The notes beneath the pieces were generated by a model that ran no database searches, was not told the DNA's origin, and worked only from the letters and a program-made list of their open reading frames with translations. Shown here one piece after another: positions 25,030 to 33,557 of a DNA stretch of 64,000 bases (positions within the stretch are counted from its first letter, which is position 1; each line of letters begins with the position of its first letter). This DNA is from DATAGF01 sp963819845 (GTDB lineage Bacteria; Actinomycetota; Thermoleophilia; Miltoncostaeales; Miltoncostaeaceae): assembly GCA_963819845.1 (NCBI GenBank), contig CAWFXQ010000012.1, forward strand, positions 320,991 to 384,990, written 5' to 3'. The translations under genes and the position numbers were made by a program.

Positions 25030-25491
25030 ATGGCCACGTCGCACTCCGCCGCCGCAGGTCCCGGGTGGACCCGGCACGCCCTCGAGATGGTCGCCCTCGC
25101 CGGGCACCGCTCGGGCGGCGCCCGCCAGGCGGTCATCGAGTCGCTGGCGCGCCAGGAGTGCTGCCGCTCGGCCCAGGAGGTGTTCGACGAGCTCCGCGGG
25201 GGCGACCGCAGCGTCGGCATCGCGAGCGTCTACCGGGTGCTCGACCTGCTCGTCGGGCTCGGGCTGGTGCAGCGGCTCGAGATGGGGGCCGGGGCGGCGA
25301 TGTACGAGCCGCTGCAGCCCTCGGGCGAGCACCACCACCATCTGGTGTGCAGCGACTGCGGCGAGGTCGTCCCGTTCGAGGACCCGCAGCTCGAGCGGGC
25401 GCTGGAGCTGACGGCCGAGCGCTCGGGCTACCGGGTCGAGGGCCACGACGTGCTTCTGCGCGGCCACTGCCCCGGGTGCGCCGCCGCCTGA
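25030..25491 (+). CDS. zur: Fur-family metalloregulator, probably Zur
   Basis: 153 aa. The winged helix is SAQEVFDELRGG...GIASVYRVLDLLVGLGLV; then comes the metal-binding hinge EHHHHLVCSDCGEVV. A second CxxC near the C-terminus (HCPGC) completes the structural zinc site. The family represses metal uptake genes when the metal is bound. It is convergent with, and 9 nt from, a zinc-type ABC operon, which is the main reason for calling it Zur rather than Fur or PerR. ATG 25030. Confidence 0.88.
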   Translation: MATSHSAAAGPGWTRHALEMVALAGHRSGGARQAVIESLARQECCRSAQEVFDELRGGDRSVGIASVYRVLDLLVGLGLVQRLEMGAGAAMYEPLQPSGEHHHHLVCSDCGEVVPFEDPQLERALELTAERSGYRVEGHDVLLRGHCPGCAAA

Positions 25492-25500
25492 GGGGCGGCG

Positions 25501-26430
25501 CTAGGACGTCCGCCACGCCTCGGCCATCGCCCGCGCGTTGGCGAGCTCGGCCTCGATGAAGGTCGCCCCGTCCGACCCGGGCTCCCCGAGGGCGTCCGCG
25601 TAGAGGCTCGCGTCGACCCGGGCCCCGGCCTCGTCGGCCACCTGCTCCTCGAGGCGGGCGTCCACGGCCTCCTCGGTGAAGACCACCGTGACGCCGGCGT
25701 CGCGGATCTCCTCCACCAGCTCCTGGACCTGCTGCGCCGACGGCTCGGTCTCGGTGGTCACCGAGGGCAGCACCGTGCCCACCTGGGTGATGTCGTAGGC
25801 CCGGGCGAAGTAGCCGAAGGCGTCGTGGCTGGTCACCAGCAGCCGCTTCGCGGGCGGCACGGGCGCGAAGACCTGCTCGATCTCGGCGGCCATGGCCTCG
25901 AGCTGCATGGCGTAGCGCTCGGCGTTCGCCCGGTAGGCCGAGGCGCCGGCGGGGTCGGCCTCCGCCAGCCCGGCGGCGATGTTGTCCACCATGCGCGCCG
26001 CCAGGGCGGGGTCGTGCCAGACGTGAGGGTCGCCCGGGAAGCCCGTCTCCTGCGTCGGCAGCAGGGCGACGCCCTCGGCGGCGGTCACCATCACCGCGTC
26101 GTCGGGAGCGTTGGACTGCAGGTCGGAGAGCCACCCGTCGAGGCCGGCGCCGTTCTCGACGATCACGTCGGCCGAGCTCACGGCGTCGGCGTCGTCGGGG
26201 GTCGGCTCGTACTCGTGGGGCTCGTCCTCGGTGCCGAGGATGCCGGTCACGTCGACCCGGTCGCCGCCGGCCTGGCGCGCGAAGTCCTGGAGCTGCATCG
26301 TCGTCGCCACGACGCGCAGGCGCTCGCCCGAGGTCCCGGAGCCCTCGTCCGACGAGCCGCAGGCCGCCGCCGCCAGCGCCAGCCCGGCGACGGCCGCCGC
26401 GAGAGGGCCAGAAATGCGACTGAGTCTCAT
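25501..26430 (-). CDS. znuA: Zinc ABC transporter substrate-binding lipoprotein
   Basis: 309 aa from ATG 26428-26430. The lipoprotein signal peptide ends in LAAAAC, with the acylated Cys at 24. It is a cluster A-I (ZnuA/TroA) metal-binding protein: His in DEPHEYEP, His in DPHVWHDP, His in VTSHDAFGYF, and an acidic ligand near the C-terminus. The His-rich loop common in ZnuA is short here. It captures Zn2+ (possibly Mn2+) outside the membrane for the two permeases upstream. Last gene of the operon; it overlaps the permease stop by ATGA. Confidence 0.92.
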   Translation of the reverse strand: MRLSRISGPLAAAVAGLALAAAACGSSDEGSGTSGERLRVVATTMQLQDFARQAGGDRVDVTGILGTEDEPHEYEPTPDDADAVSSADVIVENGAGLDGWLSDLQSNAPDDAVMVTAAEGVALLPTQETGFPGDPHVWHDPALAARMVDNIAAGLAEADPAGASAYRANAERYAMQLEAMAAEIEQVFAPVPPAKRLLVTSHDAFGYFARAYDITQVGTVLPSVTTETEPSAQQVQELVEEIRDAGVTVVFTEEAVDARLEEQVADEAGARVDASLYADALGEPGSDGATFIEAELANARAMAEAWRTS

Positions 26431-27302
26431 GCCTGGGGAACGCTCGACCCCGCGGGCCGGCGGCGCAACGGCCACGGGCGCCGCGCCAGCCGGCCGGCCG
26501 CGGCGACGGCCGCGAACGCCGCGGCGACGGCGAGCGTGACGGCCGCGCCGGCCCCGACGTCGGAGTACCAGGTGGCGTAGAGCCCGACCACGCCGCACGC
26601 CACCGCGATGCCGGCGGCCCACGCGACCATGGGCCAGAACCGGCGCGCCACCAGGCGGGCCGTGAGGGCCGGGCCCAGGACGAGCGCCGTCACCAGCACG
26701 TTGCCCACCGCCCGCAGGGCCACGACGACCGCCAGCGTGACGGCCACCAGCAGGAGCAGGTCGAGCGCCCGCACGCGGTACCCCATCGCCTCGGCCAGCG
26801 CGCGGTCGCACGCCACCAGCTCGAGCCGCCGGCCGGCCAGCCAGAGGGTGGCGAGCACGACCGCGGCCACCGACGCGGCGACGATCAGGTCGGTCTCGGT
26901 CACGCCGAGCACCGAGCCGAAGAGGGCGTCCGCCAGCCGGCTGCGGTAGCCCTCGACCAGCGCCGCCGTCGCGACCGCCGCGCCGAAGAGGGTCGGCAGC
27001 AGCACCCCCATCGCCGTGTCGAAGGTCACGCGGCGGTCCGAGCCGATGGCGACGGCGAGCGCCACCGTGAGGCCCGCGATGAGCGCGGCGCCCGCCAGGG
27101 TCGGCACGCCGAGCGCGAAGGCGAGCACGACGCCGAGCAGCATCGTGTGGGCCATCGACTCGCTGAGGAACGCGAGGCCGCGCACCACGGCGAAGCACCC
27201 GAGCCCCCCGCAGAGAGCCCCCGCCAGGCTCAGCTCGGCGAGCGCGCGGCGCATGATCCCCGAGGTCCAGGGGTCGGCGAGCCAGTCGAGCGCCGCGCCC
27301 AT
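26427..27302 (-). CDS. znuB: Zinc ABC transporter permease (first copy)
   Basis: 291 aa from ATG 27300-27302, overlapping the ATPase stop by ATGA. About eight TM helices. ABC-3 family features include SESMAHTMLLGV near the N-terminus and VTALVLGPALTARLVARR near the end. It forms the membrane channel with the ATPase and the other permease. Having two permease genes on either side of the ATPase suggests a heterodimeric channel rather than the ZnuB homodimer. Confidence 0.9.
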   Translation of the reverse strand: MGAALDWLADPWTSGIMRRALAELSLAGALCGGLGCFAVVRGLAFLSESMAHTMLLGVVLAFALGVPTLAGAALIAGLTVALAVAIGSDRRVTFDTAMGVLLPTLFGAAVATAALVEGYRSRLADALFGSVLGVTETDLIVAASVAAVVLATLWLAGRRLELVACDRALAEAMGYRVRALDLLLLVAVTLAVVVALRAVGNVLVTALVLGPALTARLVARRFWPMVAWAAGIAVACGVVGLYATWYSDVGAGAAVTLAVAAAFAAVAAAGRLARRPWPLRRRPAGSSVPQA

Positions 27303-28054
27303 CAGCCGTGGTGATGGTGGTGGTGGGAGTCGTCGTCCAGCAGCACGCTGCCGCCGTCGACCGTCAGGAGGCTCGCGCCGTAGGCGCGGCGCAGCACGTC
27401 GGCCCGCATCACCTCGGCGCTCGCGCCCTCGGCGATCAGCACCCGGTCGAGCAGGACCAGGCGCTGGCAGACCCGGGCCGCCTGGGCCAGGTCGTGGGTC
27501 GTCATCAGCGCCAGGGCGCCCGCGGCGCACCGCGCCGCGACCACCTCCAGGATGGCCTCCTGGGAGGGCAGGTCGATCCCCGACAGCGGCTCGTCGAGCA
27601 GCAGCACCTCGCCCTCCTGGGCCAGCGCCCGGGCGACAAGCACCCGCTGGCGCTGCCCGCCCGACAGCTCGTCGAAGGGGCGCCGGGCGAGGGCGGCCAT
27701 CCCGACCTCCTCGAGGGCGTCGAGGGCCAGCGCCCGGTCTGCCCCCGGCAACCGCCAGCCCCAGCGGCGCCGCGGGTAGCGCGCCATCGCGACGACCCCC
27801 AGCGCGTGGACCGGAAAGGCCAGGTTCACCGAGCCCGACTGGGGGACGTAGGCGATCGCCCCCGGCAGCGACACCTGCCCGCGGTGCGGCACCAGCCGGA
27901 GCAGCGCGCGCAGCAGGGTCGTCTTGCCGGCGCCGTTGGGGCCCAGAACGCCGACCAGGGCTCCCGCCGGAGCGGAGAAGGTGACGTCCTCGAGCACGGT
28001 CCGGCCCCCCAGATCGACCGACAGGCCGCGCACGTCGAGCCCGGCGGGGCTCAC
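27302..28054 (-). CDS. znuC: Zinc ABC transporter ATP-binding protein with C-terminal His tail
   Basis: 250 aa. Walker A GPNGAGKTT (about residue 37-45), signature LSGGQRQRV, Walker B VLLLDEPLSGID and the switch His in MTTHDL. The protein ends SHHHHHHG after an Asp run, so six consecutive histidines form the C-terminus. This natural tail could bind Zn2+ and gate transport; that is inference. ATGA overlaps on both sides place it in the middle of the operon. Confidence 0.94.
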   Translation of the reverse strand: MSPAGLDVRGLSVDLGGRTVLEDVTFSAPAGALVGVLGPNGAGKTTLLRALLRLVPHRGQVSLPGAIAYVPQSGSVNLAFPVHALGVVAMARYPRRRWGWRLPGADRALALDALEEVGMAALARRPFDELSGGQRQRVLVARALAQEGEVLLLDEPLSGIDLPSQEAILEVVAARCAAGALALMTTHDLAQAARVCQRLVLLDRVLIAEGASAEVMRADVLRRAYGASLLTVDGGSVLLDDDSHHHHHHG

Positions 28055-28920
28055 GCCGTCGCCCCCACCCGCCGCCGCGCCAGCGCCGCGCCCGTCCCCT
28101 GGGCCGCGGCGACGAGGAGGAAGGCGACCCCCCCGAGTGTGGCGATCGCCGCCCCCGGCGGCAGGTCGAGCTCCCGGGCGAGGGCCAGGCCGGCCACCGT
28201 GAGCCCCAGGCCGAGGGCGGCGCTGAGCGCCATCATCGGCCCGAGCCGCCGCGCCAGCAGGCGGGCGGTGGCGGCCGGGAGCACCACGAGCCCCGACACC
28301 AGCAGGCTGCCGACGGCCGGCAGCGCGGCGACGACGGCGACGGCCAGCAGGGCCGGCAGGGCCACGTCGCCGAGCCGCAGCCCCACGCCGGCCCCGGAGG
28401 CCCAGCGCCGGTCGAAGGCCGTCGCCGCCAGCCGCCCGTGCAGGAGCGCCAGGCCGGCGATCGTGATCCCGGCGATGACCAGGCAGCGCAGGACGTCCGC
28501 GTCCGAGACGGCCAGCAGCGACCCGAACAGGACCGCCTCCACGGGCGTGGAGGTCGCGAACACCGACACCAGCAGCACCGCCCCGAGCGCCATCGCCGTC
28601 AACAGCGCGAGCCCGGTGACGGCGCCGCCGCTGACCCGGTGGTCGCGCTCCACGCTCGTGACCGCGAGCGTGAAGACGCCCGCGGCCAGCAGCGACCCGA
28701 CGAACGGGCCGATGGCGGGGACCCCGATGCCGATCACCACCCCGGGGAAGGTGGCGACGCCGACCGCGTGGGCGAAGAAGGCGCGGCCCTGGATCACCAC
28801 CCAGGTTCCCAGCAGCGCGAGCGGCACGGCGATCAGCACCCCCGCCAGCAGCGCCCGCTCCATGTAGGGCGTGTCGAACGGCGGCGGCAGGCCGATGCCG
28901 ATAGTGAGAGTACGAATCAT
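28051..28920 (-). CDS. znuB: Zinc ABC transporter permease (second copy)
   Basis: 289 aa. ABC-3 family permease with the N-terminal PFDTPYMERALLAGVLI element and RAFFAHAVGVATFPG. About eight TM helices. First gene of the four-gene uptake operon (permease, ATPase, permease, binding protein). Start taken as ATG 28918-28920; ATG 28863 is later but would cut off conserved sequence. It differs clearly from the other permease in sequence, so it is not a recent duplication. Confidence 0.88.
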   Translation of the reverse strand: MIRTLTIGIGLPPPFDTPYMERALLAGVLIAVPLALLGTWVVIQGRAFFAHAVGVATFPGVVIGIGVPAIGPFVGSLLAAGVFTLAVTSVERDHRVSGGAVTGLALLTAMALGAVLLVSVFATSTPVEAVLFGSLLAVSDADVLRCLVIAGITIAGLALLHGRLAATAFDRRWASGAGVGLRLGDVALPALLAVAVVAALPAVGSLLVSGLVVLPAATARLLARRLGPMMALSAALGLGLTVAGLALARELDLPPGAAIATLGGVAFLLVAAAQGTGAALARRRVGATA

Positions 28921-28923
28921 CTT

Positions 28924-28945
28924 GGACCGGCGATGCTACCGGTCC
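28924..28945. promoter_or_regulatory. Possible operator: 7-bp inverted repeat upstream of the zinc operon
   Basis: GGACCGG (28924-28930) and CCGGTCC (28939-28945) form a perfect inverted repeat with an 8-nt spacer, ending 4 nt before the first permease start. The position suits a repressor site. It is GC-rich and does not match the AT-rich Zur box known from other actinobacteria, so a Zur link is only a guess. Confidence 0.25.
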
Positions 28946-28977
28946 GCCCCTCCCGCGACACCGCGCGCCGTGCGGGA

Positions 28978-29718
28978 TCAGGCCTCTGGGTCGGTGGGCG
29001 GGGTGCGCCGGAGGACCGTCGTCGCGACCCGGACCCCGAAGCGGCCGGGCAGAAGCACGACGTCCCAGATCTGGTTGACGACGCCCCCGCCGGGCACGTC
29101 CTCGGTGATCGCCTCGACCACGTCGTCGGAGCCCTCCAGCAGGTCGCCGCCCGCATCGACGACGCCGCCCGCCATCCCGGCCGCCATCCCGGTCGCCACC
29201 GCGCTCGCCACCGGCACGACGGCGGAGGCGGCCTCCTGGGCGAGGTCCGGCGCGAGGCGCTCGAGCGACTCCCGCAGGGCGCGCTCGGCCCGGTCGCGCG
29301 CCTCGCGGACCTCACCCAGCCTGTCGTCGGGGGTCCCGGTCAGCGCACGCCACCACCTCAGCCCGTCGCCGCGCTCGCCGCGGATCCGGATGGCGAGGGC
29401 GAGCACCGCTCCGACGGCCACCCACGCGCCCGCGAGGGCCAGCGCGGCGGCCCACGACGGCATGACCGACGAGAGCCCGTGCACCGCCGCCGCGTTCGCG
29501 AGCCCGAAGGCCGTGAGCAGCACGAGCGCGACGACCACGGGGCCGCCGACGTCAACGGCCCATCGCCGCAGGTCCGGCCTGTGGGCGGCCGCCACGAGCT
29601 GGGTCTCGCACGCCACCAGCTCGAGCACCTCCCGCCGGACGTCGGCGAGCTGCGCCCGGATCGAGTCCCGGAGCTCATCGTCCCCGCGCGCGGCCGCCGA
29701 GCCGGCATCCTCCGCCAT
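28978..29718 (-). CDS. Membrane protein, phage-holin-X/DUF1469-like N-terminus
   Basis: 246 aa. The N-terminal 45 residues are charged and helical (DSIRAQLADVRREVLELVA), followed by two TM helices (about 60-78 and 85-107). A coiled-coil-like stretch and a Gly/Ala-rich amphipathic C-terminus with GMAAGMAGGVVDAGGDLLEG follow. The two-helix part resembles actinobacterial Holin-X proteins, but the C-terminal half is not recognised. No catalytic motif. It lies upstream of the zinc operon, separated by 57 nt; a functional link is not evident. Confidence 0.65.
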   Translation of the reverse strand: MAEDAGSAAARGDDELRDSIRAQLADVRREVLELVACETQLVAAAHRPDLRRWAVDVGGPVVVALVLLTAFGLANAAAVHGLSSVMPSWAAALALAGAWVAVGAVLALAIRIRGERGDGLRWWRALTGTPDDRLGEVREARDRAERALRESLERLAPDLAQEAASAVVPVASAVATGMAAGMAGGVVDAGGDLLEGSDDVVEAITEDVPGGGVVNQIWDVVLLPGRFGVRVATTVLRRTPPTDPEA

Positions 29719-29810
29719 GGCACACCCCTCAGGTCCCAGCGGGTGCCGGAGAGTCTAACCGCGCGGCGCCGTTGCGCCCGGGCCCGGGCCCCCGGAGCGG
29801 GGCGTGGCGG

Positions 29811-31418
29811 TCAGGGCAGGGGCTCGCCGAAGTCCGGGTCGAAGGGCTGGCGGTCCGACGGGCAGACGGTCCCCGGCGGCGGCGTGGTCAGGCCGGTGAG
29901 GTATGCCCCCATCGCCGCGACGACGCAGGCGCTGGGGTCGGCGGTCGTCGTGTGCCCGTAGCCGTCGTGGGTCAGCAGCACCGCGTTGCCGAGTAGGCCC
30001 GCGACGGCGCGGGCGCCCGGGTAGGGCGTCCTCGGGTCGACCCGGGTGCCGACCACCAGCACCGGATTGGGCGTGGTCGCGTTCCAGGGCCCGGTGTACC
30101 GGTGGGCGCTCTTCACCGGCCAGGTGGCGCAGGGCCCCCACAGCCACCAGCCGTTGGTCGGGCCGAGCGCGAAGTTCTCCCCCCTGAAGCGTCCGATCAC
30201 CTCGGGCCAGGCCTCGGAGCCGACCGTGGGGGGCGGCTTGTCCGCGCACTGCAGGGCCGCCGCCGGCACGATCGCCGCGTGAACGATCGAGGGCAGCTGC
30301 CGGGAGAAGGTCAAGAGGGCCGATCCGTCCCCGGCCGCCGCCTCGTCGAGCGCCTCGGCCATGACGGGCCAGGTGGCGGCGTTCGGAGTCCAGGGGAAGA
30401 GGGCGACCAACAGGTCGGCGTAGGTGGCCCGGCCGGGAGGATCGGCCGACGGCGCCGGGATCGAGCGGCGCTGCAGCCGGTGGATCAGGCCCTGGACCCG
30501 CGCCCTGACCGGGCCCTTGCCGGCCAGCGCGCAGCGCTCGGGCCCGGCGAGCTCGCAGAGCCGCTGGAACTCCCGGAAGTTGAGATCGGTGCCGACCAGG
30601 CCCCTGCCGATCGCCGCCTGGATCGACTTCGTGAAGGGCCGCGGGTCGAGGACGCCGTCGATGATCATCGCCCGCACGCGGCGCGGGAACATGTTGGCGT
30701 AGGTCTGGCCGAGGATGGTGCCGTAGGACCAGCCGTAGTAGGTCAGCCGCCGATCGCCGACCAGGCGCCTGAGGTGATCCATGTCGCGCACCGTGTCGGC
30801 GGCGGAGATGTACTTGAGCAGGTCGCCGCTCGCCTGGGCGCAGCGGCGCCCGTACTCGACGGCCTTGCGCTGGTAGTTCGTCTGGGCCGCCACCGTGGTC
30901 GGCACGGCGGGCAGGTCTCCCCAGAAGCGCTCGCGCGCCGCCGGGCTGTCGAAGCAGCGCACCCGCGTGCTGGCGCCGGTGCCGCGCGGGTCCCAGCTGA
31001 CGACGTCGAAGCGGCCCTGGCCGGTCCGGTCGAGCAGGTCCGCGCTCCTGCGCACCTCCTCGACGCCGGAGGAGCCCGGCCCGCCCGGGTTGAAGAACAT
31101 CGTCCCGATCCGCTGGTCCGGCCTGCTGGCGCGGTGGCGGATCACTGAGAGCGTGATCGTGGGGCCGCCGGGGCGTGACCAGTCCAGCGGGACCTGCACC
31201 CGCGCGCACTGCAACCGGTCCCCGCACGCCTTCCAGGCGATGCGATTCGTGACGGCGTCGGCCGTGGAGCCCGCCCCCGCCGGAGCGCCCGCGGCGGGGC
31301 CCGCCAGCAGGCCGAGGGCGACGATCCCGGCGACCAGCGCGAGCGCGCTGACCGCGCGGCGTCCGTACCCCGCGACGGGGTGAGGCGCTGCGGCCCTGCC
31401 CAGCCGACCAACGCTCAC
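29811..31418 (-). CDS. Secreted alpha/beta hydrolase with TAP-like C-terminal domain
   Basis: About 535 aa from GTG 31416-31418, which has AAGG at 9 nt; the in-frame ATG at 31454 has no ribosome site. An N-terminal signal peptide contains ALALVAGIVALGLLAGPA. The hydrolase domain has oxyanion sequence FFNPGGPGSSG and nucleophile TYYGWSYGTILG. Acid and base follow in VVGTRVDPRTPY and THDGYGHTT, within the TAP C-terminal domain, as in Streptomyces tripeptidyl aminopeptidases and related S33 enzymes. Exported peptidase or esterase. Divergent from a second hydrolase. Confidence 0.88.
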   Translation of the reverse strand: MSVGRLGRAAAPHPVAGYGRRAVSALALVAGIVALGLLAGPAAGAPAGAGSTADAVTNRIAWKACGDRLQCARVQVPLDWSRPGGPTITLSVIRHRASRPDQRIGTMFFNPGGPGSSGVEEVRRSADLLDRTGQGRFDVVSWDPRGTGASTRVRCFDSPAARERFWGDLPAVPTTVAAQTNYQRKAVEYGRRCAQASGDLLKYISAADTVRDMDHLRRLVGDRRLTYYGWSYGTILGQTYANMFPRRVRAMIIDGVLDPRPFTKSIQAAIGRGLVGTDLNFREFQRLCELAGPERCALAGKGPVRARVQGLIHRLQRRSIPAPSADPPGRATYADLLVALFPWTPNAATWPVMAEALDEAAAGDGSALLTFSRQLPSIVHAAIVPAAALQCADKPPPTVGSEAWPEVIGRFRGENFALGPTNGWWLWGPCATWPVKSAHRYTGPWNATTPNPVLVVGTRVDPRTPYPGARAVAGLLGNAVLLTHDGYGHTTTADPSACVVAAMGAYLTGLTTPPPGTVCPSDRQPFDPDFGEPLP

Positions 31419-31553
31419 TCGGGATCGCCTTCGTCGGAGAGGGCGACCGTACATCGCCCGTGACCGGTCTGTCGACGGGGAAGCGCCGCCCCCCTTGGAC
31501 GCCGGGGCTCGACTCGTGACACGGTGGACACCGTCAACCGAGGGGCTCCCGGC

Positions 31554-32570
31554 GTGAGGACCGCACGACGCACGACCGGCGCGGCGGCGGGCGGGAGCCT
31601 CCGCGTCCTGGCGCTCCTGATCGTGGCGGCCATTGCCTGCCTGGTCGCGGCCTGGGCCGCCGGCGCCGCCGGCGCCCACGAGCGGGAGCCGGGCCTGACG
31701 AGCTCGCCGTCACCCGCCCCCACCGCGGCCCACGGCAACTTCGCCGGCCGCGTCGCGATCCCCGGCGGTCGCAGGCTCTACCTGGAGTGCCGTGGCGCGG
31801 GGAGCCCGACCGTCGTGCTCGAGGCCGGCACCGGCGATCGCGGCGATGTCTGGAGCGCGGCGCCATCCGGACCCGGCCAGGCCGTGCTGCCGGCGGTCGC
31901 GCGCTTCACCCGCGTCTGCGCCTACGACCGTCCGGGCACCTCCGCGAGCCCGGAGGAGCTGAGCCGCAGCGACCCGGTCGCGATGCCGCGCAGCGCGGCC
32001 GACATCGTCGGCGATCTGCGCAGGCTGCTGCGCGCGGCCCGTGTCCCGGGCCCCTACGTGCTGGCCGGCCACTCGTTCGGCGGCATGGTCGCGCGCCTCT
32101 ACGCCACCACCCACCCCCGCGGGGTCGCGGGACTCGTCTCGATCGACGCCCAGAACGAGCGGTACGCCGCCGCCATCAAGGAGCTCCTGACGCCCGAGCA
32201 GTACGCGGCCGCGGTGCTCGCCCCGGGCCCGCCGCCCGGGCTCGAGGGCTACGCGGCGATCGAGCGGCTCAGCCTCGAGGTCAGCGCCGCCCAGATGCGT
32301 CAGGCGCAGGCCGACACGCCCCTGCGCCGGATGCCGCTGGTCGTCCTCTCCCACTCACGGACGCTCCCGAACCCGTTCGGGCTCCCACCCGACTGGCCGG
32401 TCGAGGCGCTGGAGCGGGCCTTCCAGGATTCGCAGGACGCGCTGGCCGAGCTCGTGCCGGGCGCCCGCCACGTGATCGCCGCACGGAGCGGGCACTACAT
32501 CCAGCTCGACCAGCCCCGGCTGGTGACCGGCGAGATCCGCCGGGTGGTGGGAGCGGCGCGCGGCCGCTAG
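31554..32570 (+). CDS. Secreted/membrane-anchored alpha/beta hydrolase
   Basis: About 338 aa from GTG 31554, preceded by GAGGGG at 8 nt; GTG 31524 is a weaker in-frame choice. N-terminal TM/signal segment with VLALLIVAAIACLVAAW. The alpha/beta hydrolase core has VVLEAGTGDRGDVWS, nucleophile LAGHSFGGMVARL, and terminal His in ARSGHYIQLDQP. The Asp is likely in the DSQDALAEL region but is not certain. It is divergent from the TAP-like hydrolase with about 135 nt between starts, suggesting co-regulation. Substrate unknown. Confidence 0.85.
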   Translation: MRTARRTTGAAAGGSLRVLALLIVAAIACLVAAWAAGAAGAHEREPGLTSSPSPAPTAAHGNFAGRVAIPGGRRLYLECRGAGSPTVVLEAGTGDRGDVWSAAPSGPGQAVLPAVARFTRVCAYDRPGTSASPEELSRSDPVAMPRSAADIVGDLRRLLRAARVPGPYVLAGHSFGGMVARLYATTHPRGVAGLVSIDAQNERYAAAIKELLTPEQYAAAVLAPGPPPGLEGYAAIERLSLEVSAAQMRQAQADTPLRRMPLVVLSHSRTLPNPFGLPPDWPVEALERAFQDSQDALAELVPGARHVIAARSGHYIQLDQPRLVTGEIRRVVGAARGR

Positions 32571-32605
32571 GGAAGCTCGTCAGCCTGCTCCCCGGGCGTC
32601 ATTCG

Positions 32606-32953
32606 CTACGCCTCGCTCTTCCCCTCCGCGTACCGGCGCAAGCCGTTCGCCGCCCACCTGGGGGGCGCCGTGACGACGACGATGCCGATGTCGATGACAT
32701 CTGCGGTGAGCCTCGCCAACATCCGCATGGATCGGTCCTTTCCCGTAGAGCCGTGGACACGAGAGGGCTCGTCGATGGTCGTGGCTGCGGCCGGCCCGTG
32801 GTCATCCCCGGCCTGGAGCCTCCATCTGCGGAGCGTCGGCTCGGAGACGCCCAGCTCGCGCGAGAGCTCGGCCACCGTCGTGCCGCCCGAGCGCAGCAGG
32901 CGCACCGCCTCAGCCCGGAACTCAGGCGAGTACGGAGGACCCGCGCTCGGCAT
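32606..32953 (-). pseudogene. IS3/IS911-type transposase OrfA N-terminal fragment
   Basis: From ATG 32951-32953 the first about 45 residues are an HTH_Tnp_1 domain: YSPEFRAEAVRLLRSGGTTV, then AELSRELGVSEPTLRRW. The coiled-coil that should follow in OrfA is missing. The frame continues for about 65 unrelated residues, ending at 32606. No OrfB, DDE motif or inverted repeats were found nearby, so this is a truncated insertion-sequence remnant, or a domesticated HTH. Confidence 0.6.
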
Positions 32954-33170
32954 CGTGCAGCTCCCTCCCCGCGCCGGCGCGCCGGCTGCTCCGCCTTGCA
33001 TGTGGGACGGTCCCTCGGGGCAGCATAGGGCAACGCTCCGCATCCAGATCGCACTCCGGCCCGCGGCGCCCGGGAGGCGGCCTCAGCGGCTCGCGGGTCT
33101 CGCTCGGGCGCGCGTTGACCCGTCGTCGGCCCGCGCGCCCCCGGGCAGGGGCGCGCGGCTCCTGGCGCTC

Positions 33171-33473
33171 CTACCCCAGGGCGGAGGCGATGATCCAGAC
33201 GACCGGGATCAGGAGCACGGCCACCGCGAGGGCCGCGGCCGCGGTGCCCATTCGGCGGGAGCCCGTGGTTGCCGCGGGGTCGCGGCGGGCCCGCAGCCCG
33301 AGGACGAGGCCGGCGAGGGCGAGCGGGACACCGATGACGATGCCCCCGGCGGAGAACCAGTCCCATGGGAGCAGGCTCCCGGGCAGGGAGAGGATGGCGA
33401 GGGCGAGGGCGAGGTGGGGCGCGCCGAGGCGGCGCGAGGGCGAGACGTCGATGTGGCGGGTGCTGGTGCTCAT
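33171..33473 (-). CDS. Small membrane protein, DUF4190-like
   Basis: 100 aa from ATG 33471-33473, with a strong GGAGGA site 3-8 nt upstream. Three hydrophobic segments: about residues 19-36, 42-61 and 75-97. The middle region GGIVIGVPLALAGLVLGLRARR and the following short polar loop resemble DUF4190 proteins. No catalytic residues. It is next to the response regulator but 84 nt away. Function unknown. Confidence 0.65.
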   Translation of the reverse strand: MSTSTRHIDVSPSRRLGAPHLALALAILSLPGSLLPWDWFSAGGIVIGVPLALAGLVLGLRARRDPAATTGSRRMGTAAAALAVAVLLIPVVWIIASALG

Positions 33474-33557
33474 GGCTCCTCCGAGGCGTGGTTGAACCGT
33501 CGGAGCGATCCTCCCGGCGCCCGGCCCGGGCGGCATCGTGGCGGGCGCGGGACCGAG

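Noticed and set aside
28840..28925. Zur box at the zinc operon start
   Set aside because: No clear AT-rich Zur palindrome; only a GC-rich inverted repeat was found and is listed at low confidence.
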